From contig NW_001865039.1 of the NCBI RefSeq assembly GCF_000002865.3, forward strand, positions 2,572,764 to 2,636,763: a stretch of 64,000 bases of DNA, read 5' to 3'. The notes below the pieces were generated by a model. That model saw only the letters and a list, made by a program, of their open reading frames with translations. It searched no databases and had not been told where the DNA came from. Below are positions 45,339-57,049 of this stretch, piece by piece. The translations under genes were made by a program, and so were the position numbers. Each line of letters begins with the position of its first letter. Position 1 is the first letter of the stretch. The stretch is from Monosiga brevicollis MX1. Lineage: Eukaryota; Opisthokonta; Choanoflagellata; Craspedida; Salpingoecidae.

Positions 45339-47736
45339 TTACTCTTGCAGAGGCAGGCTCTGATGCAAAAAAGTCTTCTCGCCCGAGGAGAAGTCCTTGG
45401 CCGTTTGGCCATCACCGTACAGCTTCCACTTGGTGGTCAGCAGACCCTCAACGCCCACGGGGCCACGGGCATGGATGCGCGACGTGCTGATACCAACCTC
45501 AGCACCCAGGCCAAAGCGGTAACCTAACAAGAACGGGAAGCACCAGAAGCGAAGCAAGTGAGAGGAACGGGTCACAGGGACATCGAAGATAACCACACAG
45601 AGGGGGGGGGATATAAAAGGAAAATCAAGTTAAGGTACATGCACAGAAAGACATACCGTCAGCGAAGCGCGAGCTGGCATTGTGGAAGACGCAAGCCGAG
45701 TCGATGCTGCTAAGGAAGCGCTTGGCGGTGTCCTGGTTCTCAGTGAGGATGACTTCAGTGTGCGAGCTGCCGTTGGCATGGATGTGCTTAATGGCGGCAT
45801 CAACATCGTCAACAATTTCAATGGTGCACTCGGGCTCTCCGTACTCAATGTGGAAGTCGGTCTGGGGCTTGCCGCTGATGCCAATGGCGTCAAAGAGGCG
45901 AGGACCCATGTTGATCTTAACACCGGCGTTACGCAGGTCGGTGACAATTGACTTGAAGGTAGGCGACTCAACCAGGTCCTTGTGCACCAGAAGCGTCTCC
46001 ATGGCGTTGCAAGCGGCGGGGTAATCGGTCTTGGCGTCAATAATCACGCGCAGGGCCTTTTCAGGATCGGCTTCCGCATCAAGGTAGACGTGGCAGACAC
46101 CATCGGCATGGCCCATGACGGGCACGCCGTTGGCTTGCTCGGTGATGCTGCGGACGAGGTCGTTGCTGCCGCGGGGGATGATCAAGTCAATGTAGCCGTC
46201 AAGCTCAAGGAGGGCGCTGACGTCGTCGCGCGACTCAACAAGAGACACGGTGTCGGGGTTGGCGTGGAGGGAGAGGGCTTCGCGGACCAGAGAGTAAAGG
46301 ACACGGTTGCTGCGCGAAGCCTCCTTGCCACCCTTGAGCAAAAGACCGTTACCGCTGGCAATGGCCAGGGAAGCCACCTGGGGCAGGCAGTCGGGGCGTG
46401 ACTCGAAGATGACCATAAGGACGCCAATCGGGACGGTTTCCTGCTGCAGCAGGAGGTCGTCGGCCAGCTGGGTGCGCTTGACGACGCGACCGAGATGGTG
46501 GTCGGCATCTCCGGCAATCTGACGCAGACCAGCGGCAAGCGACTGCAGCTTGGCGGGGGTGAGGGAGAGGCGGTTAAGGAGGGCGGTGGAGGTGTTGTTC
46601 TCACGGGCTTCCTCAACGTCACGGCGGTTGGCAGCCATAATGTCCTTTTCCCGCTCGACGAGGAGGTCAGCCAGGCGCTCAATAATCTCACGGCGGGACT
46701 GGGCGGGCAGGACGGAGAGGTCACGGCCACCCTGGCGGACCGACTTGGCAACGGTTTCGATATCAGTAGACTTGGAGATGGCATCGGTGAAGAAGGTACC
46801 GACGCGCTTGCCCTGGAGGATCTCGGAGATGACGTGGGGGCGCATGCCGTTGGCAATGACAACGCCGACACCCTTGTGCCAGGCCCAGCAGGCGGCGCCC
46901 ACCTTGGCCTTCATGCCACCACGGCCCACCTTGGAGCCGGCGCCAAAGGAAATGTCATCGAGCTCGTTGGGAGCGAAGCGCTCGAGGAGGCGGGATCCGG
47001 CCTTCTTGGGCGGCCCGTTGTAGATACCCTCAACATCAGAGAGGAGGAGCATAAGGTCGGCTTCCATTTGGTTGGCAATGTTCGAGGCGAGTGAGTCGTT
47101 GTCGACGACGGAAATGACACCGTCCAGGTCGGCGCCATCCTCAGCCGGTGGGGACACGGCATCGTTCTCGTTGATGATAGGGACGACGTCAATGTTGAGA
47201 AGGGCATTCATGGTTTCGTTGAGGTGGGTCAGGGTACGGCGATCACGGAAGTCGTTCTTGGTCACGAGCACCTGGGCGCAAGTAATGCCATACTGGCTGA
47301 ACATGGCCTGGTACAGGGACACGAGGCCACCCTGACCGGCTGCCGAGCAGGCACGAGGGTCAATGCCGCTGCCAAAGGTACCCTTCTTGAGGGTTTGGCG
47401 GATGGAGCGGCTCAGGGCATCTTGCTGGGCCAGGAGCTGACGGCCAAAGGCGACGGCACCCGACGTGACGAGGATGACCTCACGACCCTGGCGCTGAAGT
47501 TCGGCGACCTCTTCAATGATAGAGGCGAGGCGGCCGAGAGCGAGGCCATACTCGTCGGTACGGGTAATGACGGCCGAGCCGAGCTTGATGACCACACGGT
47601 TGCATTTCCGTGGATCGGCAATTTCCGAGCGGTGCTTCACGCGGTGAAGGTTACGGATGGCCAGGACCGAGGGCGAGGCCAGCACAGATCGGCGCGGTGC
47701 CGCCGTGAAGGCGGAGGACAGAGCCTTGAGCAACAT
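45339..47736 (-). CDS. ALDH18A1: Delta-1-pyrroline-5-carboxylate synthase, mitochondrial
   Basis: Bifunctional enzyme that converts glutamate to P5C, the precursor of proline and, through ornithine, of arginine. Two exons (47736-45657 and 45523-45339) give 754 residues. The first 35 residues form a basic mitochondrial presequence ([20 protein letters not shown]). The glutamate 5-kinase domain (about 45-320) has [66 protein letters not shown] and [15 protein letters not shown]. The gamma-glutamyl phosphate reductase domain (about 335-754) has [51 protein letters not shown] and the catalytic Cys in [14 protein letters not shown]. The last exon carries [20 protein letters not shown] and a C-terminus typical of the family. 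Kinase and reductase are fused as in animals and plants, unlike bacterial ProB and ProA. Confidence 0.97.
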
Positions 47737-49751
47737 GTTTCACAGTCCTGCGATTGCAAGAGAGGGAAAGGGAAAAGGCAAGCCAGTGGTGAGATCAGAG
47801 CCGGCAAGTCAGAAAGGCGGCATCAAGTGCACAAGTGCAGAGGCCTGTGCAGCCAAAAACCCTCATCGGCATGGGGCACATGCATGCGGCAAGTCAAATG
47901 CAACTTGGAAAACCAACAACACATGTGTCCAGAAGAAGGGGTCACTAACAGTTGAGAAATCAACCAATAACTAAAGGCACGCTCAGCGTGTCACTCGTGT
48001 TGAGAGAGGGGAGATGTGTTTGAGAATGGCCGAGCTGGCTACAGATGGGCCTCAAGGGCGACCGGGAAGAAGAGTCAGGGGAAAATTGGGGGAAAGTAGA
48101 GCCCCGAGGGGGAAGGAGAAAGAAAATGCCACTCAAGTCATGTGGAACAGACCGTGCCGAGAGCTCGCTCGGTGGCCACGAGGCAAGGCCGCGAACAGAA
48201 CGCAAGGTGATGCACGCAAACAAGAAAACGAAGGAACGAGCGCCAAAAGAGTACGCAGAAAAGCCACCGAGCCCAAAGGTGGACGACTGTCTACACCGGG
48301 GTGCAGGGTGCATGGATAAGGCGGGGGGGGGGGGGGAGAGGGGGGAGGGGGGTGCTGTGGGCTATGGCGCGCCGTGGTCACCACGACCAGTTCATTTCAA
48401 ACGAAGGCGGGATGCTGAGACCCACAACCGGAAGCAGAAGAAGAACCAGAACCAAGTCGAAGAAGCAGCCGTAAGCCGTTGTGAAGCAGATGAAGAAGAT
48501 CAAGCTGAAGAAGAGGTGGGAGCCGATTCAGACGTAAGGGGACAAGGGAGACAAAAAGGGGAAGAAACAAAAGACAAGTGGGGGGTCGAAGAAACACAAG
48601 ACCAGTCGCAAAAAGTGGTAGTATTTTGCAGCGAGAACAGGAGAAGTTGAAGTTCCCAATGAAGGCGTAAGTTAAAAAGATGCACGGCCATGTGTGGTTA
48701 TTGTCGGACAAGGATCACATTCCTGTCATGACAAAGAGAAAGAACAAAAGAAGAAGAAAACACACACACACATACACACACACAACAGGGGCCGAAGAAA
48801 AACAACAAGTGAAAGCAGAGCAGGATCACTAACTCAACATGCTGCTGCACTGCCGTCTGCCCTTGCGGTGTCCTCTTGTGTGTGTGTGTTTGTGTGCGGT
48901 GTGTCTGTGTGTGTCTGTGTGTGAAAAGAAAACAATGTCTCGGCAGAACGAGTCGGGACGACAGGCATGACGAAAAGCAAATGGAGGACAAGTGAACACG
49001 GGCCATAACGCCACATACACACACACAGAGCCAGTGATGGACCCCAAGCGGCAAGGGCTTGATTGAGCCACTGAAACAGGTGCACAGCTGGTCGTGGTGG
49101 CACAACAGCACCCACCCAGTGCTCTCACAAAACAAGGAAGATCTGGCTCACAGACACGCGCGGGAAGCGTGCATGACATGCTCACAGGCGGACGGTTGGG
49201 GAGTGAGCATTGGACCATCAAAACTCACCAAAGCTCTGCAGACTCCGATTGTGAAAAGTGAGCAGCACGAGACAAGTTACAAGTATGCTGTGTGAACAAC
49301 ACCCACTGATCTAAACCACCCCTTGCAGTTTGCGCTTGTGTGTGCGTGCGAGCGGGTTTGTGCAGGCAGAGAACACACACACACACACACACACGGCGAG
49401 CGTCTCTCATGAAACCAAAGTGTGATCGATGGCACACAATTCAGTGACAATGGAACGATTGCAGCAAGTCGGGCTTGCTGGGGTTTCTTGTCAGCATGTC
49501 AGATCATTGTCAGCAAGGTTTACCTCTTTCTATAAATAGCCGGTTTAGTATTGGACTCCCGCCAAATTTTGAAATTGTTGAGCTGGATGAGCTTGTGTGC
49601 AAAAAAAATACACATTTGCCGAGCAGAGCAGTGGCCTTGGAGTGCATTCTTCACCCCGACGCGCCCTCGAGGTTGACTTGTTCTGCAAAAAGTTGAAGCA
49701 GTGCTGTCGCTCTGCCCAAACACGATTGCTCGCCGCTGACCACCTGCCAGG
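47737..49751. other. Long divergent intergenic region, P5CS / NuMA-like gene
   Basis: About 2 kb with no acceptable gene. Contains a G-rich run (48321-48352), purine-rich DNA (48400-48620) that gives a long Lys/Glu/Arg open frame on +, and CA/GT repeats (48758-48785, 48881-48924 and 49373-49394). It should contain both promoters. Confidence 0.55.
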
Positions 49752-52700
49752 ATGGAGGATCTCATTCAGAGCCTGCAAAGCTGGGTAAGACAAACCCCCC
49801 CCCTCGTGTGCTTGTGAAGAACATCTCATGCTTGCGTCGCCAGCTCACGCTTTTGGACTCGCAACGTTCCTGCCAGCTCCGGGTGGTATCCAAGGGCGAG
49901 GTGGAGCATCTATCCGATCTCTGCGATGGCCGCAACCTCCTGTCTTGGTCCACGGCCATGTCAGTCCCCCTCCCCCAACCAACCAACCAAGCCCACGCGT
50001 ATGCTTTGTATCTCACGAGGATTGCTTTGCCCAACATCACTCATCGCATGACAGAGTGGGCGCCGAGCCTGTGACTGCAGAAGGCGAAACGGCTTTTGGC
50101 GTAGTTATCGAGCAGCTCAGTGATTTTTTGCAGCTCCAAAATCTCGTGGATCACGTCAGCGTCTCTGCTGCCGTTCAAGGCAATGAATTTGAGCTCTGCA
50201 AGGTCTGCTCCGAGCCTTGACCCCGGCACAGCGGCTCATGTGCGCTCTCCAAAACCGTGCACACCAAACTCAATCCCCAACTCGATTGTAACCCCCCTGC
50301 AGATTCTCATTGTCCTGGTCTGCGCTGCAACCGACCCGTTTGCTATGACCGATGACTTTGCCATGTACGTTCAGTCCTTGAGCTCTAGTCGCAGCACCGT
50401 TTGCTCAATTTCAGGGTGACGTGGCCCGTTGCCTCACACGACCAGCTTATTTCAAAACTGCACCTGCCATGCTTCCACAGGGCAACGGCTGAACTGGAGG
50501 ACCACGAGTGTAATTGCATCGACAACTTTCGCTCTCAGCTGGAGGTCAGCTTTTCGACTCATTTGCGGGTGAACTATACCCCATGGCCGTGCCTAACCTC
50601 TTGCATACTCTCCTCGTGGGGCAACCGCCATAGTCGTCGCTCCGGCCACCCCAGCAGGGTGAGACTGCACACAACGACGTTGAGCCCTGCGAGGCTGACA
50701 AAGCCGAGCTGCCTATGCCTGCGTCACCAGAAGCAGCCACACATTCCGAGCTCAAAACGGAAGACGCCCATGCCACCGAGTCAATTGCCTTCTGCCTGGA
50801 CTCGAGCGTCATTGGCACCAGCGACGGGCGTTTGGGCCTCGACGCCACGCCGCACTCTCTGCAGCGCAAACTGGCCGCCATCTCTCCAGGCTCTGATCGC
50901 TCGACGGTTCCTCGCGGCTTTCATACCCCACTGCGAGAGTCCCTTGCCCTGCGAAACATCCGCAAGAATCTTGCCGATGGCCAAGCTTTCTCCCCCGACA
51001 ACAGGCGTCAATCGGTCAGTGCCCCACACAATCAAAACTCGACATTGGTCATAACATGAGATGCTACACAATCACATCAGTGGCTTCGAAGCACGTGGTC
51101 TGCAAGGCGGCCTGGACTTGATCCTCCTGAAGCTTCCATGTACTCAATGGCGCTGATGCCTCTTGAACTTTGTCCCGCTCAGATGTATGCCGAGTCCAAC
51201 AGCATCAAGCTGCTACAAAATCAGCTCGAGCACGCATATGCGGAGCACGATGGCATGTGCTCAGAACTGGCTAACCGCAACGTGGAGATCCAGCAGCTAC
51301 GCGAACAGGTTGAGTTTTCCCCCACGCTCGCTCTGCACCACATTGGTTGGCATCACGCTCATTGCCTGCCACTATGGAGCTTGCTGATATCCACCCACCC
51401 CAACACATCGTGTGTGCACTTGCTCATTGCGCGCAGCTCAAAGACAAGCAAGAGCTTGAAGAACAAGTCATGCTACTGCAGGATCAGCTCGACACGTTGC
51501 GAACCCAGTCCTCTCGGGATGAACGGTTCGTTTGCATTGCGTCTACTAACGAAATACATGATTCGATACTGGCTACGAGGAGAAGTCCAGCGCAATGCCT
51601 TCATGCCTGCTTCATTTCAAGCCGCTGATCCTGATTCCACTGTGCACGTTTGCTTCCACGGACCATCCGCAGCTTGCGCACTGAGTTACAAACCCTGCGC
51701 GATCGCACCACCGACCTGCAGGATGCCAACTCGGCCTTGCTTCAAGAACGGGATTCTTTGCGAAACCACGTTGACAAGCTGCAGTCGGTCGAGAACAGCT
51801 GCCGCGACTGGGAGAATCGCCACAAGGAACAACGTGCCAAGGTCACCCAGCTGCAGGTGGACAAGGCCGAGCTGCATGCTCAGCTTGAGGCCAAGCGTCA
51901 TCAACTAGAGGCAGCGGCCAATCGACAGCAACAAGACAGCGCCACGGTTGAAAAGCTTCGTGGTGAAATTTCTGCCCTCAAGGTGCGAGATTGGTGACTG
52001 ACCTTCAGAGGTCAAAGGCTTCCTGTTGCGACACTGTCCCTCACTCATGCCAATGCACACCAATGCGGCGCAGGGAGAACTGCAAGCCAGCAAGTTTGTT
52101 CAACACGAGCAGCCCAACTGGAGCGAGCGCCAACAACTCGAAGGCCAGCTCGAGGCCCTTCAGAAAGCCAATGCCAGGTACGTCCAAGAACCAAGTCGCT
52201 TCTCGTTCTGCCCGCCCCCATTCTCAACGCGATGGTCAAGCGCAAAAAAAAAAAAAAAAAAAATGTTTATAATTGGCTAAGTTCGGGCGTCAAATTTCTC
52301 TCGATAGTTTGCAGGCTGATCTTGAGGCAGCCTCAGTCCGCCCAAGTCAAATGGCTCAGGTTGAGGAGGAACTGCTCGATGCTGTTAGCCTCAATCGTGC
52401 CCTTGAAGAGAGCGTCGCCGCCCGTGAGACCAAGGTGGGCTGCTTGTGCCCTGGTTGCTGTCGCTGTTTTTTTCCACGTTTGCTGTGCTGTTGTGCGTTT
52501 TTTTTTCGGCTCGTGCACACAGTTGCTCGGGCAACCCTTCACTCGAACTTGCATGGCCTCGATATGGAGGACAGATTGCAGAGATGGAGGTGACAATGGA
52601 TGAACTTCGCAACCAGCTGAGCATTGCACAAGATTGTCTCCAGGATGAGCAGCAGCGACATGAACTCACACAGCTCAAGCTCACCGAGACGCAAACCGAT

Positions 52701-54225
52701 CTCCAGGCAGCTCAGCGAGCGACGACTCGTGAAAAGCAGGCACGAGACGCCTTTGAGCATGAGCTCCTGCTCAAGAACCGAGCCATCAAGGATTTGACAG
52801 ATGACCTACAGCAGGCTCACGCCCAGCGACAAAAACTGCGCACTCAGCTCGAACAGGCAACTGCCAATGCTGATCGTGTGGCAGATGTCCGCGCTCTGCA
52901 ACAACGACTTGAGGATGCCCACGCTACTCACCGTGCACAAATGGAGAAAAAGGAGCGTGAAATCAAGGCCCTTCACAACAGTCTCTTGCAGTTCCAGATC
53001 CAGTTGAAGCGTATCCAGGAAAGCCGCAACGCCTCGCGAGCAGCTTCCCCAAAGGCTGCACCCGTGTCAGCCCAACAGCAGTCCTCTCCACTTCACCGCA
53101 GCGAATCGCCGGCACCCGTCAGCACCGTTGATAGCAAGGCTCGCGCGAGCGTGGCAAACACCACTTCTGCTGTGGGACAGGCATTCGCCACGTGTGCCAG
53201 CCCCGCACTGGCCTCGCCCCGTGTTTTGCCCCCAAACCCCACTGCTAGCCGCAAGACGTGGGGAGCCTCGAAGCCCACGACACAAGTAGCACCCGGTATG
53301 CTGAAGACTCGCTCTCTCTCTTTCTTCTCTGTCTCTCTCTATTTCTTATGCTTGGTCCTGTGGCTTGCAGATACGGCGGGGCGTGATCATTATCGACGCA
53401 CGGATGCCGAGCGTCTGCAGGAGCTTGAAACTCGCAATGTGAGTCCAGCCCAGGCCCAAGGCAGGAGTAGATACAATCCCTACCCACGAACCTATGTGGC
53501 CACCAAACTGACCTTTCTTGACGCTGTTTGAATTGGCAATAGCTCAAGCAGAAACCTCACCTGCGCTCTTCTCACTTTTTGGAGACAACTCAATTCTTTT
53601 CTCCTGACAAGCGTTGTCGCTCACTGAAGAACGCTGTGGCTGCGGAAGAGGCCTTTAGCGCAAGCCAGCGCGGACTCCCAAAGCCCCTCGCCCTGAACAT
53701 GACTCTCGATGCAGCGCCCTTGATTTCCGAGCCGGCTACCCAGCCCGAAGCTCCCATGACTTCCGTGCCTGGTACGTCCTCGTCCCACCGCCCCATTGAT
53801 GACAAAGCACGCTCTCTACACACCCGTACGGTCAATGTGGCAGTATATTTCAAACACACAGCGCACCATTCACGATATTGTGTTGGATTGTTGGATAGTG
53901 CCCAAGGCCGAGGCATTTGAAATCAAGTTTGATGATGATAGCGAGGCCAAGACCAAGCCAAAGCCAAAGGTACAACATTATGCCAGCTGCCAGCTGCAAA
54001 GCTAGTTGAATTGCAACCTTAATTGATTGTGCCTCGAGGGTCGTATCGCAAGTGTGTTGCTTATGCCGGTATTTTCAACTTGCATAGACACGAGTGCTGC
54101 GCGAAATCAACGGCTTGAGCTCGACACGCCTCCCCCGCAAGCCGGCCAGTTCGCTTCGCACATCGTCTGCCGTGCCCGCCACGTCCAGCTCGCTCGTTGC
54201 GTACGCCGATAGCCCTACACATTGA
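49752..54225 (+). CDS. NuMA-like protein: Hook-type N-terminus, coiled coil, LGN-binding-like motif
   Basis: Phase-consistent exons: 49752-49784, 49844-49959, 50055-50202, 50303-50364, 50481-50544, 50658-51014, 51183-51308 and one from 51437. Further exons lead to a last one ending at 54225. The N-terminus resembles the Hook-type domain of NuMA: MEDLIQSLQSW, VEHLSDLCDGRNLLSW, QLSDFLQLQNLVDHVSVSAA, then VQGNEFELCKILIVLVCA. The human protein has FLQKNRKHPSS..LVSAQKVLEGSELELAKMTMLLL at the same place. A Ser/Thr-rich linker and a long coiled coil (51183-53000) follow. An SPxx-rich hinge precedes an exon reading DAERLQELETRN, joined to LKQKPHLRSSHFLETTQFF. Human NuMA has RIAELQQRN then PPHLKTCYPLE in its LGN-binding segment. 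The C-terminal exons are basic (LRTSSAVPATSSS). The likely role is linking dynein to LGN/Pins at spindle poles or cortex. Only about 1000 residues long versus 2100 in human. A Hook-family or CCDC88-like protein is the main alternative. Confidence 0.72.
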
Positions 54226-54791
54226 AGCGTGACCAAGCGCAGGCGATGACCCTCCCTCCTCCGCCGTTGTCGTTCGTGGTTTGCCAGCACGTGTCGCTTT
54301 TCGTCTAATTTGTCTTTCGGCTATTTTAATTTCTCCTTGCTTTTCATCTTGAGTTTAAGCTCTGCGGTGTACGGGTCCAGATCATGCCCTTCTCCGTTTG
54401 GCGGTCACGATTAACATGTGACGTTATCCGTAATTGGTCCCTCCTTTGGCCATGGTTTCTTGGTCTTGAAGCTGACGTTTTATATTGATTGTGAGAAAGC
54501 TAACTTCGTTTTGTTCTCAAACGAGCAAATTTACGTGAAACCTTTCATATGATGTGAAAGTCCTCTTGGAAATTGTACATATTCGATGGAGGTCAACGCC
54601 GATGGGCCACTGCACAGGAAGCCGCCACACCTAGAAGCCTCACACGGCACCGCTCTCCTGGACATGGCCGTGAAAAGGAAAACAGTCAATGCTTTCAAAT
54701 GGAAATTTTTTTTTTAAGAAAAGGATAAAAATTGTTCGAAATTCGTGATTATTAAATTTTTTTTTTATGATCTCTCTCGGAATCCTCAATC
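54226..54791. other. AT-rich intergenic region upstream of the UPF0210 gene
   Basis: Clearly richer in AT than the rest of the window, especially 54470-54590 and 54690-54780, with poly-T and poly-A runs directly before the start at 54792. No gene seen. Confidence 0.6.
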
Positions 54792-55955
54792 ATGCGGGTT
54801 CGGACCGTGACGGCGTTTGCGCAGATTGGTACGAGCGGGGATGCGCCCGAGGTAGTGGCACGCTGTGCAGCGGCGTTGGATGTCGTCAGCGAGGCGGTGC
54901 AGGGGAGTGGATTCGAGGTGCAGACCCGTCGTATTGCATTTGGTGACCCCCAGGCTTGGCTCGACTGGTCAGATGAGGGTCGGCTGCTGGCTCAGCTGGG
55001 GGTCCTCGATCGTGCCTTGGTGGCCCACGACATCCAGTTTTGCAGCCTAGGATGCCTCATGCACGCATCCGCACAGATGGTGCAACTTGTGCCGGCCGTG
55101 CTGGGTTTTTCACCTCGCTTCAATCTCAGCTTGGATTTACCGCCAACGGATCACGCGCTGGCCACAGCCGTCGCACACGTCGTCATGGAGTTGGCGCAGC
55201 ACGACGTGATGAGCAACTTTCGATTTTGCACAACCGCTTGCTGTGATGTGGGATTGCCCTTTTTCCCAGGAGCCTCAGCACCCACCAACGTGGCGCTTGG
55301 ATATGTGACGATTGCCCTCGGGCTGGAAAACGGAGATCTCTTGCAAACGACCCTGCGTAGCGCTCAAAAGCTGTCTGGAATTAGCAAAGCCATGCGCGAA
55401 GTGTTTTTGCCACCACTCAAGCAACTTGAGGCAGCAGCTCAAGCCGCGGCCTCAAGGGCTGGAGTCCAGTATGCGGGCATTGACACCAGTCTCAATCCGT
55501 CACTGGACCCTGGCCTCTCTGGCAGTGTGGCAGCGGCTTTTGAGAATTTGATCGAAGTGCCCCGTTTTGGCGGGGCCGGCACCTTGGCTGCTGTGGCCGA
55601 GGTGACTCGTTCCGTGCAGGCCTTACCCGTGCAGCAGACGGGATACCGCGGGCTTATGCTTCCATTGTGCGAGGATCGCCAGCTGGCGCAACTGGCCACG
55701 GCTGGTCAGCTCTGCGTCCAGCAGCTGCTCATGTTCAGTGCGGTCTGTGGGGTGGGTATTGACACAGTGCCCATCCCAAGTGACACATCCATAACAGAGT
55801 TGGCCAGTCTCTACCTTGATGTCAGTGCTCTGGCACATCGCTGGACCAAGCCGCTGAGCTGTCGCGTGTTCCCGGTGCCTGGCTCGACGGCGGGTCAAAT
55901 GACTACCTTTGATAGCCCCTACCTAGTCAATGCCTCGATCCTAGCTTTGTCCTAG
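54792..55955 (+). CDS. UPF0210 / DUF711 family protein, intronless
   Basis: Single exon of 387 residues. The start MRVRTVTAFAQIGTSGD, then GFEVQTRRIAF, HDIQFCSLGCL, the Cys/Phe segment NFRFCTTACCDVGLPFFPGA and ALGYVTIALGLENGDLL place it in the DUF711 family, known mainly from bacteria, archaea and scattered eukaryotes. The following GIDTSLNPSLDPGLSGSVAA, RGLMLPLCEDRQLAQLA, CGVGIDTVPIPSDTS and DVSALAHRWTKPLSCRVFPV also fit. The structure recalls glycyl-radical-like barrel enzymes, but I know no established reaction. No introns, a different base composition upstream, and a mostly prokaryotic family suggest acquisition by gene transfer. There is no signal peptide, so it is probably cytosolic. 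Confidence 0.85.
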   Translation: MRVRTVTAFAQIGTSGDAPEVVARCAAALDVVSEAVQGSGFEVQTRRIAFGDPQAWLDWSDEGRLLAQLGVLDRALVAHDIQFCSLGCLMHASAQMVQLVPAVLGFSPRFNLSLDLPPTDHALATAVAHVVMELAQHDVMSNFRFCTTACCDVGLPFFPGASAPTNVALGYVTIALGLENGDLLQTTLRSAQKLSGISKAMREVFLPPLKQLEAAAQAAASRAGVQYAGIDTSLNPSLDPGLSGSVAAAFENLIEVPRFGGAGTLAAVAEVTRSVQALPVQQTGYRGLMLPLCEDRQLAQLATAGQLCVQQLLMFSAVCGVGIDTVPIPSDTSITELASLYLDVSALAHRWTKPLSCRVFPVPGSTAGQMTTFDSPYLVNASILALS

Positions 55956-56341
55956 TGGGCAGACCCATTGCGCCTGCCCTCAAGGGCTTACAAGGCCAAA
56001 GTGCCCGAGGCACGAGACTTGGTGCAAAATTGTGTTTGTGTGTGCGTGTCCATGCCAGCCCCTGCCTGTGGGTCGCGTACGTAAGTATGAACACGGCTTA
56101 GCCTGCCATCAACTTGAGCAGGACCAGGATGCAGCGATTCAAGACTTCTTTTTCTTATTTCAAAATTGATTGGATTAGTGTTGCGAGGGTTTCGTGCTCA
56201 GCACGTCCGAAGGCGTGGAAGGCGCCGCCCACCTGCCCTCGTTTCATTTGGGGAGGTATTTGTAATTCTTACTCTGAATGGCAAGCAAACGTCACAATAG
56301 ATCACATGCATGCTCAGCCGGGCACGAGGCACCCCCCTTGT
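55956..56341. other. Convergent intergenic region
   Basis: 3' flanks of the UPF0210 gene (+) and the SS18-like gene (-). No gene or repeat seen. Confidence 0.6.
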
Positions 56342-56951
56342 TCAAGATGGCTGAGTTGTGGATGGGCTATCACTTTGACGTTGAAGTAACATGTTGTCCG
56401 CAGCCTGGCCCAGGGCAATGACCGAGGCAGTGAGCTCTTCTAGACGCCTGCCAACGAGTTGACCAGAGGCGCCATTCGCGTGCCGTGAGCAGAGTTTCAA
56501 AGTATGGTTATGACTCAAACGGAGGGCAATGCAAGGGCATGGTGATGGCTTTCAGACCATCACCATCATGCCAAGCGCGCGCGCGCGTACTCTTGGGCAG
56601 CCTCGAAGCGATGTTCATTCTGCAAGGCGTGGATGTACTATGTCAGGTCAGGAGACGGATACGCGGGCGGTGAGTCTTATTGTTGCCTTGCCACGGGTGC
56701 CAAGCCAGCCTTTGAGTGGGTTGAAGCAGTTTGTGTTGGATGGCAGGCGGCCGTCTGCATCACCTACGCGAATGAGGGCAACGTTTCGGTCCAGGTCTGC
56801 CTGAAGCTGCTCATGGCTCAGTTCACCCTAGTAGATGGCCCGATGAGTCTTCACTGTCAGAAACAAAGCACATAATGTTGTACTTGAACATCCTCAGCAG
56901 CGGTCTCACCTCTGGTGCAGACGCCACGCGCTCTTCTCCTGACGAAGCCAT
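56342..56951 (-). CDS. Small SS18 (SSXT)-like protein
   Basis: Hidden among short open frames: exons 56951-56910, 56827-56768, 56637-56591 and 56447-56342 join with matching phases to exactly 84 residues. The product reads MASSGEERVASAPE, then GELSHEQLQADLDRNVALIR, YIHALQNEHRFEAAQERLEE and LTASVIALGQAADNMLLQ. The SSXT domain of SS18 and SS18L2 has N..LI..I..YQ, then an ungapped 36-residue stretch from LIQCI to ATIAD. The segment LIRYI to GQAAD here has exactly that length and hydrophobic pattern. Human SS18L2 is also tiny (77 residues). SS18 proteins are chromatin coactivators of SWI/SNF (BAF) complexes, and plant GIF/AN3 proteins share the domain. The assignment rests on pattern, not on a search. 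The start Met sits in a good exon with a gtgaga donor. Confidence 0.68.
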
Positions 56952-57000
56952 TCTTCGCCCTACAGCTCACAGCACCCACCCCCTGACGTTGAGAGAACAC

Positions 57001-57049
<49 letters not shown>

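Noticed and set aside
46495-47094. Open frame of 199 codons and others (47224-47955) antisense to P5C synthase
   Set aside because: Shadow frames of a strongly biased coding exon.
48045-48650. 201-codon open frame rich in Lys, Glu and Arg
   Set aside because: Derived from purine-rich DNA. Low complexity and no conserved segment.
49752-51014. Annotation of the NuMA-like gene simply as a Hook protein
   Set aside because: The Hook-type N-terminus alone would allow this, but the C-terminal ELETRN..PHLRSSHFLET motif is not a Hook feature and fits NuMA.
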